This document shows positions 19,761 through 29,468 of a stretch of 64,000 bases of DNA, piece by piece. A model generated the notes under the pieces. It was not told the origin of the DNA, did not search any database, and worked only from the letters and a program-made list of their open reading frames with translations. The position numbers were made by a program, and so were the translations under genes. The DNA comes from Bosea sp. Tri-49 (lineage in GTDB: Bacteria > Pseudomonadota > Alphaproteobacteria > Rhizobiales > Beijerinckiaceae), in NCBI RefSeq assembly GCF_003952665.1, contig NZ_CP017946.1:2604001-2668000 (forward strand), written 5' to 3'. Every line of letters starts with the position of its first letter. The stretch's first letter is position 1.

Positions 19761-21303
19761 CCAGACGGCACCTTCGCGCCTGGCGCTCGCGCATGTCTCG
19801 AAAAGCTTTCCGGGCGTGAAGGCCAATCAGGACATCAGCCTCTCGGTCCGCCCCGGCGAGATCCATGCCCTGCTCGGCGAGAACGGCGCCGGTAAATCGA
19901 CCCTGGTCAAGATCATCTATGGCGTGCAGCGCGCCGACAAGGGGCAGATCAGCTTCGACGGCCGCCCGGTCGAGATCGCCTCGCCCAAGGCGGCGCGCAA
20001 GCTCGGCATCGGCATGGTCTTCCAGCATTTCTCGCTGTTCGACGGCATGACCGTGCTGGAGAACATCGCGCTCGGCCTCGACGAGACGGTGCCAGCCGAA
20101 GAGCTGAAGGCGCGGATCAAGGCGATCCTAGACAGCTATTCGCTGCCGCTCGATCCGGATCGCGCCGTGCACACGCTCTCGGTCGGCGAGCGCCAGCGCA
20201 TCGAGATCGTGCGCTGCCTGCTGCAGAAGCCGAAGCTGCTGATCATGGACGAGCCGACCTCGGTGCTGACGCCGCAGGAGGTCGAGCGCCTGTTCGAGAC
20301 GCTGCGCCAGATCGCAAGGGAAGGCTGCTCGATCCTCTACATCAGCCACAAGCTGCACGAGATCAAAGCGCTCTGCGAGGCCGCGACCATCCTGCGCGGC
20401 GGCAAGGTCGTTGCGACCTGCGATCCGCGCATCGAGACGACGCGGCGCATGGCCGAATTGATGATCGGCGCCGAGCTGAAACACCTCCAGCGGCCGGCTG
20501 GCGGCGGTAAAGCGGGCGCCGCGCGGCTCAGCGTCGACAAGCTCGACATGCCGGGCGAGCCGCCCTTCGGCACCAGCCTGAAGGACATCTCGTTCTCGGC
20601 GCAGGCCGGCGAGATCCTCGGCATCGCCGGCGTTGCGGGCAATGGCCAGGCCGAGTTGCTGATGGCGCTCTCGGGCGAGCACCCTGCCGGCCGGGCAGAC
20701 GCGATCAAGCTCGACGGCCGGCCGATCGGCCTCGCCGATGCTGGAGCCCGCCGCGCCGCCGGTCTCGCCTGCGTGCCCGAAGAGCGCAACGGCCATGCCG
20801 CCGTGCCCGACTTCTCCCTCGCCGAGAATGTCGTGCTGACCGCGCGCCATCGCCTGCCGCTCGCCCCCTCGGGCCTGATCCGTCAGGGGCCGGTCGAGGC
20901 TTATGCGAAGGATGTCATCGCCCGCTTCGATGTCCGCACCACCGGCCCCGCAGCGCTGGCTGGCTCGCTCTCGGGCGGTAATCTGCAGAAGTTCATTATG
21001 GGCCGCGAAATCGGGCAGAAGCCCGATGTGCTGGTGGTGGCGCAGCCGACCTGGGGCGTCGATGCCGGCGCCGCCGCCGCAATCCGGCAGGCTTTGGTCG
21101 ACCTCGCCGCGCAGGGTTCGGCGATCGTCGTGATCTCGCAGGATCTCGACGAACTGCTCGAACTCTCGGATCGGCTCTGTGTGATCAACGAGGGCCGGCT
21201 GTCGCAGGCGCGGCCGGTCGCCGGGCTGGAGCTCGAAGAGATCGGCCTGCTGATGGGCGGCGTCCACGGCGAGAGCCATCAGGTGGAGCCGGCGCATGCT
21301 TGA
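19744..21303 (+). CDS. ABC transporter ATP-binding protein, nucleoside/nucleobase type (NupO/YufO-like)
   Basis: The 519-residue protein has two cassette domains. The first is complete, with Walker A GENGAGKST and signature LSVGERQR. The second has a degenerate Walker A, GVAGNGQAE, and the signature LSGGNLQK, as is usual for sugar- and nucleoside-type ATPases. With the two permeases and the BmpA-type receptor downstream it should import purine nucleosides or bases, given that it overlaps xdhC. The start ATG 19744 lies inside the end of xdhC; the longer frame from 19657 is not needed. Confidence 0.9.
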   Translation: MTQPPDQTAPSRLALAHVSKSFPGVKANQDISLSVRPGEIHALLGENGAGKSTLVKIIYGVQRADKGQISFDGRPVEIASPKAARKLGIGMVFQHFSLFDGMTVLENIALGLDETVPAEELKARIKAILDSYSLPLDPDRAVHTLSVGERQRIEIVRCLLQKPKLLIMDEPTSVLTPQEVERLFETLRQIAREGCSILYISHKLHEIKALCEAATILRGGKVVATCDPRIETTRRMAELMIGAELKHLQRPAGGGKAGAARLSVDKLDMPGEPPFGTSLKDISFSAQAGEILGIAGVAGNGQAELLMALSGEHPAGRADAIKLDGRPIGLADAGARRAAGLACVPEERNGHAAVPDFSLAENVVLTARHRLPLAPSGLIRQGPVEAYAKDVIARFDVRTTGPAALAGSLSGGNLQKFIMGREIGQKPDVLVVAQPTWGVDAGAAAAIRQALVDLAAQGSAIVVISQDLDELLELSDRLCVINEGRLSQARPVAGLELEEIGLLMGGVHGESHQVEPAHA

Positions 21304-22372
21304 GTGGCGGCGCCGGCGCGAGCCCAGCAAGGCGATGCTCTATCTGAGCCCGCTGATCGCAATCGGGCTCACCATGCTGACCGGCATGCTGGTCTTCGGC
21401 GCGATCGGCTATGACGGCCTGCGCGCGGTCACGGCGATCTTCATCACGCCGCTGATCGAGCCGCAGCGCTGGGCCGATCTCGGCGTCAAGGCGGCGCCGC
21501 TCATCATGATCGCGCTCGGCCTCGCCATCGGCTTTCGCGCCAATATCTGGAATATCGGCGCCGAGGGGCAGTACGTCATGGGCGCGATCGCCGGCACCGG
21601 CGTCGCATTGCTGACCCATGACATGACCGGCTGGTGGATACTGCCGGCCATGGCGCTCGCCGGTGTCGTGGGCGGCGCGGCTTGGGCGGCGCTGCCTGCT
21701 CTGCTCAAGGTGCGGCTGCAGGTCAGCGAGATCCTGACCAGCCTGATGCTGACCTATGTCGCGGTGCAGTTCCTCTACTACCTCGTGCGCGGCCCATGGA
21801 AGGACCCGGACGGCTTCAATTTCCCGCAGACCAAGATGTTCAGCGCCAGCCAGACGCTGCCGGCGGTCGCGGAAGGCTCGCTCGTCCATTTCGGCGTGCC
21901 GATCGCCATCCTGCTCGCGCTCGTCGCCTGGTTCGTGATGAGCAAGACCGTTGCCGGTTATGCGGTGCGCGTCGTCGGCCGTGCGCCGGCGGCCGCCCGC
22001 CATGGCGGCTTCGACGCCAACCGCGTCACCTGGGCAGCGCTGCTCGCCGGTGGCGGCCTTGCCGGGCTTGCCGGACTGCTCGAGGCGGCCGGCCCCTTCG
22101 GCCAGCTCACCCCGCAATTCCCGGTCGGCTACGGCTTCACAGCGATCATCGTCGCCTTCCTCGGCCGGCTCTCGCCTGTCGGCATCGTCTTCGGCGCGCT
22201 GGTGCTGGCGGTGACCTATGTCGGCGGCGAGATCGCCCAGAGCACGGTGCGCCTGCCCTCGGCAGCGACGGGCATGTTCCAGGCGCTGCTGCTGTTCTTC
22301 CTGCTCGCGACGGACGTCTTGGTGCGCTGGCGGCTCGCCTGGAAGGCGCGCCCGGCGAGGAGCGCGCCATGA
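21296..22372 (+). CDS. ABC transporter permease, nucleoside/nucleobase type (NupP/YufP-like)
   Basis: The 358-residue hydrophobic protein contains ALGLAIGFRANIWNIGAEGQ, the typical motif of BPD_transp_2 permeases that partner BmpA-family receptors. Several membrane-spanning segments follow. It starts 8 bp inside the end of the ATPase gene and shares ATGA with the next permease, with which it should form the channel heterodimer. Confidence 0.91.
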   Translation: MLEWRRRREPSKAMLYLSPLIAIGLTMLTGMLVFGAIGYDGLRAVTAIFITPLIEPQRWADLGVKAAPLIMIALGLAIGFRANIWNIGAEGQYVMGAIAGTGVALLTHDMTGWWILPAMALAGVVGGAAWAALPALLKVRLQVSEILTSLMLTYVAVQFLYYLVRGPWKDPDGFNFPQTKMFSASQTLPAVAEGSLVHFGVPIAILLALVAWFVMSKTVAGYAVRVVGRAPAAARHGGFDANRVTWAALLAGGGLAGLAGLLEAAGPFGQLTPQFPVGYGFTAIIVAFLGRLSPVGIVFGALVLAVTYVGGEIAQSTVRLPSAATGMFQALLLFFLLATDVLVRWRLAWKARPARSAP

Positions 22373-23292
22373 CCGCCGCCATCCTCGTCTCGATCTTCAT
22401 GACGCTCGCCGCCGCGGCGACGCCGATCCTGCTCGCGGCTTTGGGCGAGCTCGTCACCGAGAAAGCCGGCGTCCTCAATCTCGGCGTCGAGGGCATGATG
22501 CTTTGCGGCGCCGTTGCGGGCTTCGCGGTCGCCTACTCCACCGGCAGCGTCCCGCTCGGACTCCTCGCAGCAACGCTGGCTGGCGTTACTGCGGCGATGA
22601 TTTTTGCGCTGCTGACGCTCGGCCTCGGCTCGAACCAGGTCGCGACGGGCCTTGCTTTGACGATCTTCGGCATCGGCGCCTCCTCGCTGATCGGCGCCGG
22701 CTTCGTCGGCCGCACGATCACGCGGCTTGGCCCGCTCTTCCCGGCCGACTATGCCGCCCATCCCTGGCTGCGCCTCGTCTTCGGCCATGACGCGATCGTC
22801 TATCTCTCGCTCGCGCTCGTGCTCGCGGTGGGCCTGTTCCTGCGCCGGAGCAAGGCCGGGCTGATCCTGCGCGCCGTCGGCGAGAACGCCGACTCTGCCC
22901 ATGCCATCGGTTATCGCGTTTTGGCGATCCGCACCGCCGCGACCGCCTTCGGCGGAGCGCTGGCCGGCCTCGGTGGCGCGTATTTCTCGCTGGCGCTGAC
23001 GCCGATGTGGGCCGACCGGCTGACCGCCGGCCGCGGCTGGATCGCGCTCGCCCTCGTCGTCTTCGCGGCCTGGAAGCCGGGCCGGCTTCTGATCGGCGCC
23101 TATCTCTTCGGCGCGGTCGCGACCTTCGAATTGCAGGCCAAGGCGGCCGGCTGGAGCTTCATCGCGCCCGAGGTGCTGGCGATGACCCCCTACCTTGCGA
23201 CGATTGTGGTTCTGACCATGATGTCGCTAGGACGGAGGACCGGCGGACGCGATGCGCCCGCCTGCCTCGGCAAGCCTTTCCCGGCGCAGTAG
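22369..23292 (+). CDS. ABC transporter permease, nucleoside/nucleobase type (NupQ/YufQ-like)
   Basis: The 307-residue permease starts at the ATG overlapping the stop of the preceding permease; the longer frame from 21634 is a shadow in its upstream part. [19 protein letters not shown] is a family signature, and the rest consists of alternating hydrophobic segments. It is the second channel subunit of the importer and is followed 30 bp later by the binding-protein gene. Confidence 0.91.
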   Translation: MTAAILVSIFMTLAAAATPILLAALGELVTEKAGVLNLGVEGMMLCGAVAGFAVAYSTGSVPLGLLAATLAGVTAAMIFALLTLGLGSNQVATGLALTIFGIGASSLIGAGFVGRTITRLGPLFPADYAAHPWLRLVFGHDAIVYLSLALVLAVGLFLRRSKAGLILRAVGENADSAHAIGYRVLAIRTAATAFGGALAGLGGAYFSLALTPMWADRLTAGRGWIALALVVFAAWKPGRLLIGAYLFGAVATFELQAKAAGWSFIAPEVLAMTPYLATIVVLTMMSLGRRTGGRDAPACLGKPFPAQ

Positions 23293-23322
23293 CCGCCGCA
23301 ACCGACAACGGGGAGCACCATC

Positions 23323-24396
23323 ATGTCGACCATCATCACCCGCCGCACGCTTCTGGCCGGCGCGGCCGCAGCCTCCGTGCTGCCCCTCACGGGCGCTCAA
23401 GCCCAGGCGCCATTCGGCGTCGGCTTCATCTATGTCGGCCCGGTCGGCGACCATGGCTGGAGCTGGACGCATGATCAGGGCCGCAAGGCGCTGGAGAAGG
23501 AATACGGCAACAAGATCAAGACCAGCTTCATCGAGAACGTCGCCGAGGGGCCGGATGCGGTGCGCGCCATCCGCCAGCTCGCCCAGGCCGGCGACCAGCT
23601 GATCTTCACCACGTCGTTCGGCTTCATGAACCCGACGATCCAAGTCGCCAAGCAGTTCCCGAAGATCAAGTTCGAGCACGCCACCGGCTATCAACGCGCC
23701 GAGAACGTCGCGACCTACAATGCCCGCTTCTATGAGGGCCGCGCCGTGATCGGCACCCTGGCCGGCCACATGTCGAAATCGGGCCAGGCCGGCTACATCG
23801 CCTCCTTCCCGATCCCGGAGGTGGTGATGGGCATCAACGCCTTCCATCTCGCCGCCAAGAAAGTGAACCCGAACTTCAAGACCAAGGTGATCTGGGCCTC
23901 GACCTGGTACGACCCGGCCAAGGAAGCCGACGCCGCCAAGGCGCTGATCGACCAGGGCTGCGACGTGATCAGCCAGCACACCGACAGCCCAGCCGCCCTG
24001 CAGGCGGCCGAGCAGCGCGGCGTCTATGCCTTCGGCCAGGCCTCGGACATGAAGGCCTTCGCGCCCAAGGCACAGCTCTCGGCGATCGTCGACGACTGGT
24101 CGGGCTACTACATCAAGCGCGTCAAGGAGGCGATGGACGGAACCTGGAAGAGCGGCGACGTCTGGGGCGGCATCAAGGACGGCATGGTCAAGCTCGCGCC
24201 CTATAACGACGCCGTCACGCCGGCTGCCCGCGCCGCTGCGGACGAGCTCCAGAAGGGTATCGTCGCCGGCACGATCCACCCCTTCACGGGCGAGCTCAAG
24301 GACCAGAAAGGCACGCTGCGCCTCAAGGCCGGCGAGACCGCGTCCGACGAGGTGCTCTCGAAGATGGATTGGTACGTCGATGGCGTGCAGGCCTAA
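23323..24396 (+). CDS. BmpA-family ABC substrate-binding protein (purine nucleoside/nucleobase candidate)
   Basis: The 357-residue protein has an N-terminal export signal with a twin-arginine-like start (TRRTLLAGAAAAS) and a mature region opening FGVGFIYVGPVGDHGWSW, typical of the BMP/PnrA receptor family. PnrA-type receptors bind purine nucleosides. Placement at the end of the xdhABC-transporter operon supports purine uptake here, although the exact ligand cannot be read from sequence. A GTCAT-type repeat follows the stop codon and may protect the transcript end. Confidence 0.9.
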   Translation: MSTIITRRTLLAGAAAASVLPLTGAQAQAPFGVGFIYVGPVGDHGWSWTHDQGRKALEKEYGNKIKTSFIENVAEGPDAVRAIRQLAQAGDQLIFTTSFGFMNPTIQVAKQFPKIKFEHATGYQRAENVATYNARFYEGRAVIGTLAGHMSKSGQAGYIASFPIPEVVMGINAFHLAAKKVNPNFKTKVIWASTWYDPAKEADAAKALIDQGCDVISQHTDSPAALQAAEQRGVYAFGQASDMKAFAPKAQLSAIVDDWSGYYIKRVKEAMDGTWKSGDVWGGIKDGMVKLAPYNDAVTPAARAAADELQKGIVAGTIHPFTGELKDQKGTLRLKAGETASDEVLSKMDWYVDGVQA

Positions 24397-24416
24397 GGCG
24401 GCTAAGCGAAGGACGC

Positions 24417-24523
24417 GTCATGCTCGGGCTTGCCCCGAGCATCTCGGGCAGGAAGGGGCCCCTCTCAGCGCTTTCTCATCCTGAGATTCTCGGGTCTGCG
24501 CTTCGCTCCGCCCGAGAATGACG
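24417..24523. repeat. Palindromic GTCAT-ended repeat, copy 3
   Basis: An ATGCTCGGG/CCCGAGCAT hairpin (24417-24445) and an ATTCTCGGG/CCCGAGAAT hairpin (24483-24523) are separated by about 37 bp. The ends read GTCAT and ATGAC. It lies between the BmpA-family gene and the promoter of the Liv-type importer. Confidence 0.85.
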
Positions 24524-24562
24524 CTCTCCAGCCGCGAACAAAAATTACCCGCAGGAACCCCC

Positions 24563-24591
24563 TTGCAGATATTTTAAGCTTGAAACAATAT
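24563..24591 (+). promoter_or_regulatory. Promoter of the Liv-type importer with an AAGCTT-centred operator in its spacer
   Basis: TTGCAG (24563-24568) and CAATAT (24586-24591) are 17 bp apart, a good sigma-70-type spacing. The spacer and -10 hold an imperfect palindrome centred on AAGCTT (24576-24581) with the core TTTnAAGCTTnAAA. The same core occurs in a more perfect palindrome before the monooxygenase gene at 32.7 kb. A repressor bound here would block the promoter. A MarR-type protein is a guess from the site shape. Confidence 0.6.
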
Positions 24592-24669
24592 GACTGCCGA
24601 CGCCGCACGGACAGGGATGGGGAACCCCACCGGCGGTCGCATCTGGCACGTCCCGGGAGGACATCAGAC

Positions 24670-25839
24670 ATGACGTTGAAGTTCGCATTGTCACTCGGCG
24701 CCGGCGTGCTCGCACTCGGGCTTGCCAGCGCCCAGGCGCAGGAGCCCTTGAAGATCGGCGTGGTCAGCGTGCTGACCGGGCCGGCGGCCGCGCTCGGCCA
24801 GCAGGTCCGCGACGGCTTCCAGCTCGCGGTCGACCAGAACGGCGGCAAGCTCGGCGGCGTGCCGGTGCAGATCACCGTGATCGACGATGAGCTGAAGCCC
24901 GACGTCGCGGTCGGCAAGGTCCGCAGCTACGTCGAGGGCGGCAAGGTCGACTTCGTCGTCGGCCCGGTGTTCTCGAACATCCTCGGCGCGATCGCCAAGC
25001 CCGTGCTCGACTCGGGCGCCATCCTGATCAGCCCGAACGCCGGCCCGTCGACTATGGCCGGCAAGGCCTGCCACCAGAACTTCTTCGTGACCTCGTACCA
25101 GAACGATCAGGTCCACGAGGTGCTGGGCAAGTACGCGCAGGACCAGAACTACAAGAAGGCCTACATCATCGCGCCGAACTACCAGGCGGGTAAGGACTCG
25201 CTCGCCGGCTTCAAGCGCTACTTCAAGGGCGAGATCCTCGACGAGGTCTATGTCCCGCTGACCTCGCTCGATTTTGCGGCGGAGCTCGCCAAGATCGCCT
25301 CGGCCAAGCCGGACGTGGTCTTCGCCTTCCTACCCGGCGGCCTCGGCGTCAACTTCGTCAAGCAGTGGTCGCAGGCCGGCCTCACCGGAAAGGTGCCCTT
25401 CCTCTCCGCCTTCACGGTCGACGAGTCGACGCTGCCGGCGCAGCAGGACGCGGCGGTCGGCATGTTCGGCGGCATGACCTGGGCGCCCAACATGGACAAC
25501 CCGCAGACGAAGAAGTTCGTCGCGGCCTATGAGGCGGCCTACAAGATCGTCCCCGGCTCCTATGCCCAGCAGTCCTATGACGCGGCGCAGCTGATCGATT
25601 CGGCCGTGAAGGCCGCCGGCGGCACCGGCGACAAGGACAAGCTGCGCGCCGCAATCAAGAAGGCCGACTTCACTTCGCTGCGCGGCAAGTTCAAGTTCAA
25701 CACCAATGGCTACCCGATCCAGGACTTCTACCTGGTCAAGGTCGCCAAGCGGCCGGACGGCAAGTTCCAGACCGAGATCGCCCAGAAGGTGTTCGAGGAC
25801 TACGCCGATCCGCACGCGAAGGATTGCGCCCTCAAATAG
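24670..25839 (+). CDS. Branched-chain amino acid-type ABC substrate-binding protein of the Liv-like importer
   Basis: The 389-residue protein starts at ATG 24670 after GGGAGGAC; the frame is open from 24430 without a better start. A signal peptide ends near ASAQAQ, and the mature part opens LKIGVVSVLTGPAAALGQQ, typical of LivK-family receptors, which also bind aromatic acids and amides. It is the first gene of a complete importer but is separated from livH by a 260-bp gap filled with hairpins. The ligand is unknown; the shared operator with a flavin monooxygenase hints at an aromatic compound. Confidence 0.9.
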   Translation: MTLKFALSLGAGVLALGLASAQAQEPLKIGVVSVLTGPAAALGQQVRDGFQLAVDQNGGKLGGVPVQITVIDDELKPDVAVGKVRSYVEGGKVDFVVGPVFSNILGAIAKPVLDSGAILISPNAGPSTMAGKACHQNFFVTSYQNDQVHEVLGKYAQDQNYKKAYIIAPNYQAGKDSLAGFKRYFKGEILDEVYVPLTSLDFAAELAKIASAKPDVVFAFLPGGLGVNFVKQWSQAGLTGKVPFLSAFTVDESTLPAQQDAAVGMFGGMTWAPNMDNPQTKKFVAAYEAAYKIVPGSYAQQSYDAAQLIDSAVKAAGGTGDKDKLRAAIKKADFTSLRGKFKFNTNGYPIQDFYLVKVAKRPDGKFQTEIAQKVFEDYADPHAKDCALK

Positions 25840-25853
25840 GGCGGCTGAACCTC

Positions 25854-26064
25854 GGGAACCCCTCTCCTGCATCGAAGTCGGGTCTACCGACTTCGACACT
25901 CTAAGATGCTGATCTCGTGTAAACTCGAGATCAGCGAGAGGGGTAGGGGTGAGGTGTTCGTAGCGAAATCACTGGCCTGAACCTGACCACGCCGTCAGCG
26001 CTAGCGGCGCTGGTCCGTCGGCCTACACCTCACCCTGCCTTCTCCTTACAGGAGAGGGTTCCCC
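25854..26064. repeat. Compound inverted-repeat element between the binding protein and livH
   Basis: Outer arms GGGAACCCCTCTCCTG (25854-25869) and CAGGAGAGGGTTCCCC (26049-26064) are near-perfect complements. Inside are two strong hairpins: CGAAGTCGG/CCGACTTCG (25873-25895) and GCTGATCTCG/CGAGATCAGC (25908-25935). A GGGGTGAGGTG / CACCTCACCC pair lies further in. No open frame of note is present. It looks like a non-coding intergenic repeat of a different type from the GTCAT elements. Confidence 0.7.
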
Positions 26065-26098
26065 GCGCTTTTTCCGGACAGCCGATCGCGAACCAGTA

Positions 26099-27025
26099 AT
26101 GACCACCGGCCTCCTCATCGTCCAGATCCTGAACGGGCTGCAGTTCGGCATCCTGCTGTTCCTGGTGGCGGCAGGGCTGACGCTTGTCTTCGGCGTGATG
26201 GACTTCATCAACCTGGCGCATGGCGTGCAGTACATGCTCGGCGCCTATCTCGCCGTGACCTTCGTCGCGCTGACCGGCTCCTTCGTGCTCGGCCTCGTGC
26301 TGGCGCTGGCGGCAGCGCTCGTCTTCGGCCTTGCGCTCGAATTCCTGGTCTTCCGCCACCTCTATGAACGCGACCATCTCGACCAGGTGCTGGCGACCTT
26401 CGGGCTGATCCTGCTGCTCAACCAGGGCGTCAAGATAGTCTGGGGGGCCGCCCCCCTCTCCGTGCCGCTGCCGGCGTTCCTCACCGGCAATGTCGCGCTG
26501 ATGGACGGCATCCTATACCCGACCTATCGCTTCGCCCTGATCGGCTCGGGCCTAGCGGTCGGCGCCCTGCTCTGGTTCATCGTCGAGAAAACCCGCACCG
26601 GCATGCTGTTGCGCGCCGGCGCCTCCAATGCGCCGATGGTCTCGGCGCTGGGCGTCGACATCCGCAAGCTGTTCATGATCGTCTTCGCCTTCGGCACCAT
26701 GCTGGCGGGCTTCGCCGGGGCGATGGCGGCGCCGATCCTCTCGGTCGAGCCCGGCATGGGCGACACCGTGCTGATCCTCGCCTTCGTCGTCATCGTCATC
26801 GGCGGCATCGGCTCGATCCGCGGCGCCTTCGTCGCGGCGCTGATCGTTGGCCTGGTCGACACGCTCGGCCGCTCCTTCATGAACGACCTGCTCCGGCTGT
26901 TCATGAGCGCCCCCTCGGCGCGAGCGACCGGCGCGGCCCTGTCCTCGATGCTGATCTACCTCCTGATGGCGGTGGTGCTGTTCGTGCGGCCGGAAGGCCT
27001 GCTGCCGGCGCGAGGCCGGACATGA
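26099..27025 (+). CDS. livH: Branched-chain amino acid-type ABC permease LivH
   Basis: The 308-residue membrane protein has the LivH opening, LNGLQFGILLFLVAAGLTLVFG, and the motif FINLAHG, with the usual series of hydrophobic segments and VIVIGGIGSIRGA near the end. It forms the channel with LivM. It is the second gene of the importer and overlaps livM by 4 bp (ATGA at 27022). Confidence 0.92.
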   Translation: MTTGLLIVQILNGLQFGILLFLVAAGLTLVFGVMDFINLAHGVQYMLGAYLAVTFVALTGSFVLGLVLALAAALVFGLALEFLVFRHLYERDHLDQVLATFGLILLLNQGVKIVWGAAPLSVPLPAFLTGNVALMDGILYPTYRFALIGSGLAVGALLWFIVEKTRTGMLLRAGASNAPMVSALGVDIRKLFMIVFAFGTMLAGFAGAMAAPILSVEPGMGDTVLILAFVVIVIGGIGSIRGAFVAALIVGLVDTLGRSFMNDLLRLFMSAPSARATGAALSSMLIYLLMAVVLFVRPEGLLPARGRT

Positions 27026-28014
27026 GCTCGGCGACGACGACAGCCGAGGTCACCAGCGTCGCGCCGCCGCGCGAGCGCGCCAAGGTGCTGCTGCCGGCCA
27101 TCCTGTTCCTGCTGCTGGCGCTGGCGCCGCTCGCCGTCTCGCTCGGCATGCCGGCCGGCTGGCTCGCTCTGCTGACGCGGGCGCTGATCTTCGCCATCGC
27201 CGCGCTCTCGCTCGACCTCATCCTCGGCGTCGGCGGGCTCGTCTCCTTCGGCCATGCCGCCTTCCTCGGCATCGGCGCCTATGTCACCGGCATCATGATC
27301 ACCGAGGGCAGGAGCGAGGCGCTCGTGATCCTGCCGGTGATCCTCGTCACATGCGCCCTCTTCGGCGCAATCACCGGTGCGATCTGCCTGCGCACGCGCG
27401 GCGTCGCCTTCATCATGATCACGCTCGCCTTCGGCCAGATGGTCTATTTCCTGGCGCAGGCGCTCTCGGCCTATGGCGGCGATGACGGGCTGACGCTCTA
27501 CGAGAAGAGCACGCTCCTCGGCTTCAAGCCGTTCGCGAGCCGGACCTCGTTCTACTACAGCGTTCTGATCGCGCTCGGCGGCGCCTATCTCCTGGTGCGC
27601 GGCCTCGTCGCCTCGCGCTTCGGCCGGGTGCTCAGGGCGGCGCGCGAGAATCCGACCCGCGTCAGCGTCACCGGTTTCGACGTCACCCGCGTGCGCCTCG
27701 TCGCCTATGTGATCAGCGGCATGCTGGCCGGGCTCTCCGGCTTCTTCCTCGCCAACCACACCGAATTCGTCAGCCCGGCCTTCATGTCGTGGCAGCGCTC
27801 GGGCGAATTGATCTTCATGGTGGTGCTCGGCGGCGTCGGCTCGCTGCACGGCGCGATCATCGGCGCGATCGCCTACCTGATCGCCGAGGACGCGCTCTCG
27901 CACCTGACCGAGCACTGGCGCGCCATCTTCGGGCCGCTGATCATCCTGTTCGTGCTGTTCACCCGCGGCGGCATCGTCGGGATGCTGCGCAAGCTGGGCT
28001 CACGTCATGGCTGA
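27022..28014 (+). CDS. livM: Branched-chain amino acid-type ABC permease LivM
   Basis: The 330-residue membrane protein shows LivM features: LDLILGVGGLVSFGHAAF, followed by FIMITLAFGQM and GGVGSLHGAIIGA. It pairs with LivH in the inner membrane. Its start overlaps the livH stop and its end overlaps livG by 8 bp, indicating tight co-translation. Confidence 0.92.
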   Translation: MSSATTTAEVTSVAPPRERAKVLLPAILFLLLALAPLAVSLGMPAGWLALLTRALIFAIAALSLDLILGVGGLVSFGHAAFLGIGAYVTGIMITEGRSEALVILPVILVTCALFGAITGAICLRTRGVAFIMITLAFGQMVYFLAQALSAYGGDDGLTLYEKSTLLGFKPFASRTSFYYSVLIALGGAYLLVRGLVASRFGRVLRAARENPTRVSVTGFDVTRVRLVAYVISGMLAGLSGFFLANHTEFVSPAFMSWQRSGELIFMVVLGGVGSLHGAIIGAIAYLIAEDALSHLTEHWRAIFGPLIILFVLFTRGGIVGMLRKLGSRHG

Positions 28015-28756
28015 GCCGGTTCTTGTCCTCGACGGTGTGCGCAAGTCCTTCGGCGCACTGAAGGTCACCGACGGCGTCAGCTTCGCCGTCGCGCCGGGCG
28101 AACTGCATGCACTGATCGGCCCGAACGGCGCCGGCAAGACCACGCTTGTCCACCAGATCTCCGGCATGCTGACGCCGGACGACGGCACGATCCACTTCCG
28201 CGGCGAGGACGTCACGGCGTTCAACGCCGAGAAGCGCGCCCGCCACGGCCTCGCACGGACCTTCCAGATCACCTCGACCATCGCCTCGCTCTCGGCGCTG
28301 GAGAATGTCGCGCTTGGCGTGCAGGCCAAGGCGAGCCATCCGCTGTCCTTCTTCCGCAATGCCGCCAGCGACGAGCGCCTCAACCGCCCTGCCCGCGCCG
28401 CGCTGGATGCGGTCGGCCTGTCGGAGCGCGCCCATGTCCCGGCCGGCAGCCTGTCGCATGGCGAGAAGCGGGCGCTGGAGATCGCCATGGCGCTGGCGCT
28501 CGAGCCAGCGGCAATCCTGCTCGACGAGCCGCTCGCCGGCGTCGGCAAGGAGGAAGGCGAGCGGCTGATCGGCCTGCTCAAGAGCCTGAAGGGGCGCTAC
28601 GCCATGCTGCTGGTCGAGCACGACATGGAGGCGGTGTTCGCGCTCGCCGACACGGTCAGCGTGCTGGTCTATGGCCGTGTCATCGCCTCGGGCGATCCGG
28701 CTGTCGTCCGGGCCGATCCCGCCGTGCGCGAAGCCTATCTCGGCGAGGAGGGCTGA
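28007..28756 (+). CDS. livG: Branched-chain amino acid-type ABC ATPase LivG
   Basis: The 249-residue ATPase has Walker A GPNGAGKTT, signature LSHGEKRALE and Walker B ILLDEPLAGVG, a pattern typical of LivG. It powers the importer together with LivF. The gene overlaps livM at its start and shares one base with the livF ATG at its end (TGATG). Confidence 0.92.
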   Translation: MAEPVLVLDGVRKSFGALKVTDGVSFAVAPGELHALIGPNGAGKTTLVHQISGMLTPDDGTIHFRGEDVTAFNAEKRARHGLARTFQITSTIASLSALENVALGVQAKASHPLSFFRNAASDERLNRPARAALDAVGLSERAHVPAGSLSHGEKRALEIAMALALEPAAILLDEPLAGVGKEEGERLIGLLKSLKGRYAMLLVEHDMEAVFALADTVSVLVYGRVIASGDPAVVRADPAVREAYLGEEG

Positions 28757-29454
28757 TGCTCACCGTTGAGAATCTCGATGCCGGCTATGGCGAGGCGCAG
28801 ATCCTGTTCGGCGTCGATCTTGCGGTCGGTGCCGGCGAGGTCGTGACCCTGCTCGGCCGCAACGGCATGGGCAAGACCACGACGGTGCGCGCCATCATGG
28901 GGCTGATCCGGCCGCGCGCCGGGCGAGTCAGCTTCGGCGGCGTCGACCTCACCGGCAGCGCACCCTTCCAGCTGGCGCAGGCCGGCATCGGGCTGGTGCC
29001 GGAAGGACGGCAGGTCTTCCCGACGCTCTCCGTCGAAGAAAACCTGATCGCCACCGCCGCCAGCCGTTTCGGCGCGCCGCGCTGGACGCTTGAGCGCGTC
29101 TACGCCTTCCTGCCACGCCTGAGGGAACGCAAGGCCAATCGCGGCAACCAGCTCTCCGGCGGCGAGCAGCAGATGCTGGCGATCGGCCGCGCCCTGATGA
29201 CCAACCCCAAGCTCGTCATCCTCGACGAGGCGACCGAGGGGCTGGCGCCGATCATCCGGCAGGAGATCTGGTCCTGCCTCGCGGCGCTCAAGGCCGAGGG
29301 CGAGTCGATCCTGGTGATCGACAAGAATGTCGACGCGCTCGCCAGGATCGCCGACCGGCATGTCGTATTGGAGAAGGGCCGCGTCGCCTGGCGCGGCAGC
29401 AGCGACGATCTGCGCAGCGACAGCGCGGTCAAGGACCGCTTCCTCCACCTTTGA
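28756..29454 (+). CDS. livF: Branched-chain amino acid-type ABC ATPase LivF
   Basis: The 232-residue ATPase has Walker A GRNGMGKTT, signature LSGGEQQMLAIGRAL and Walker B LVILDEATEGLAP, typical of LivF. It is the second nucleotide-binding subunit of the importer. The cupin gene follows 14 bp later, so the transcript probably continues. Confidence 0.92.
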   Translation: MLTVENLDAGYGEAQILFGVDLAVGAGEVVTLLGRNGMGKTTTVRAIMGLIRPRAGRVSFGGVDLTGSAPFQLAQAGIGLVPEGRQVFPTLSVEENLIATAASRFGAPRWTLERVYAFLPRLRERKANRGNQLSGGEQQMLAIGRALMTNPKLVILDEATEGLAPIIRQEIWSCLAALKAEGESILVIDKNVDALARIADRHVVLEKGRVAWRGSSDDLRSDSAVKDRFLHL

Positions 29455-29468
29455 GAAGGAGATCGACC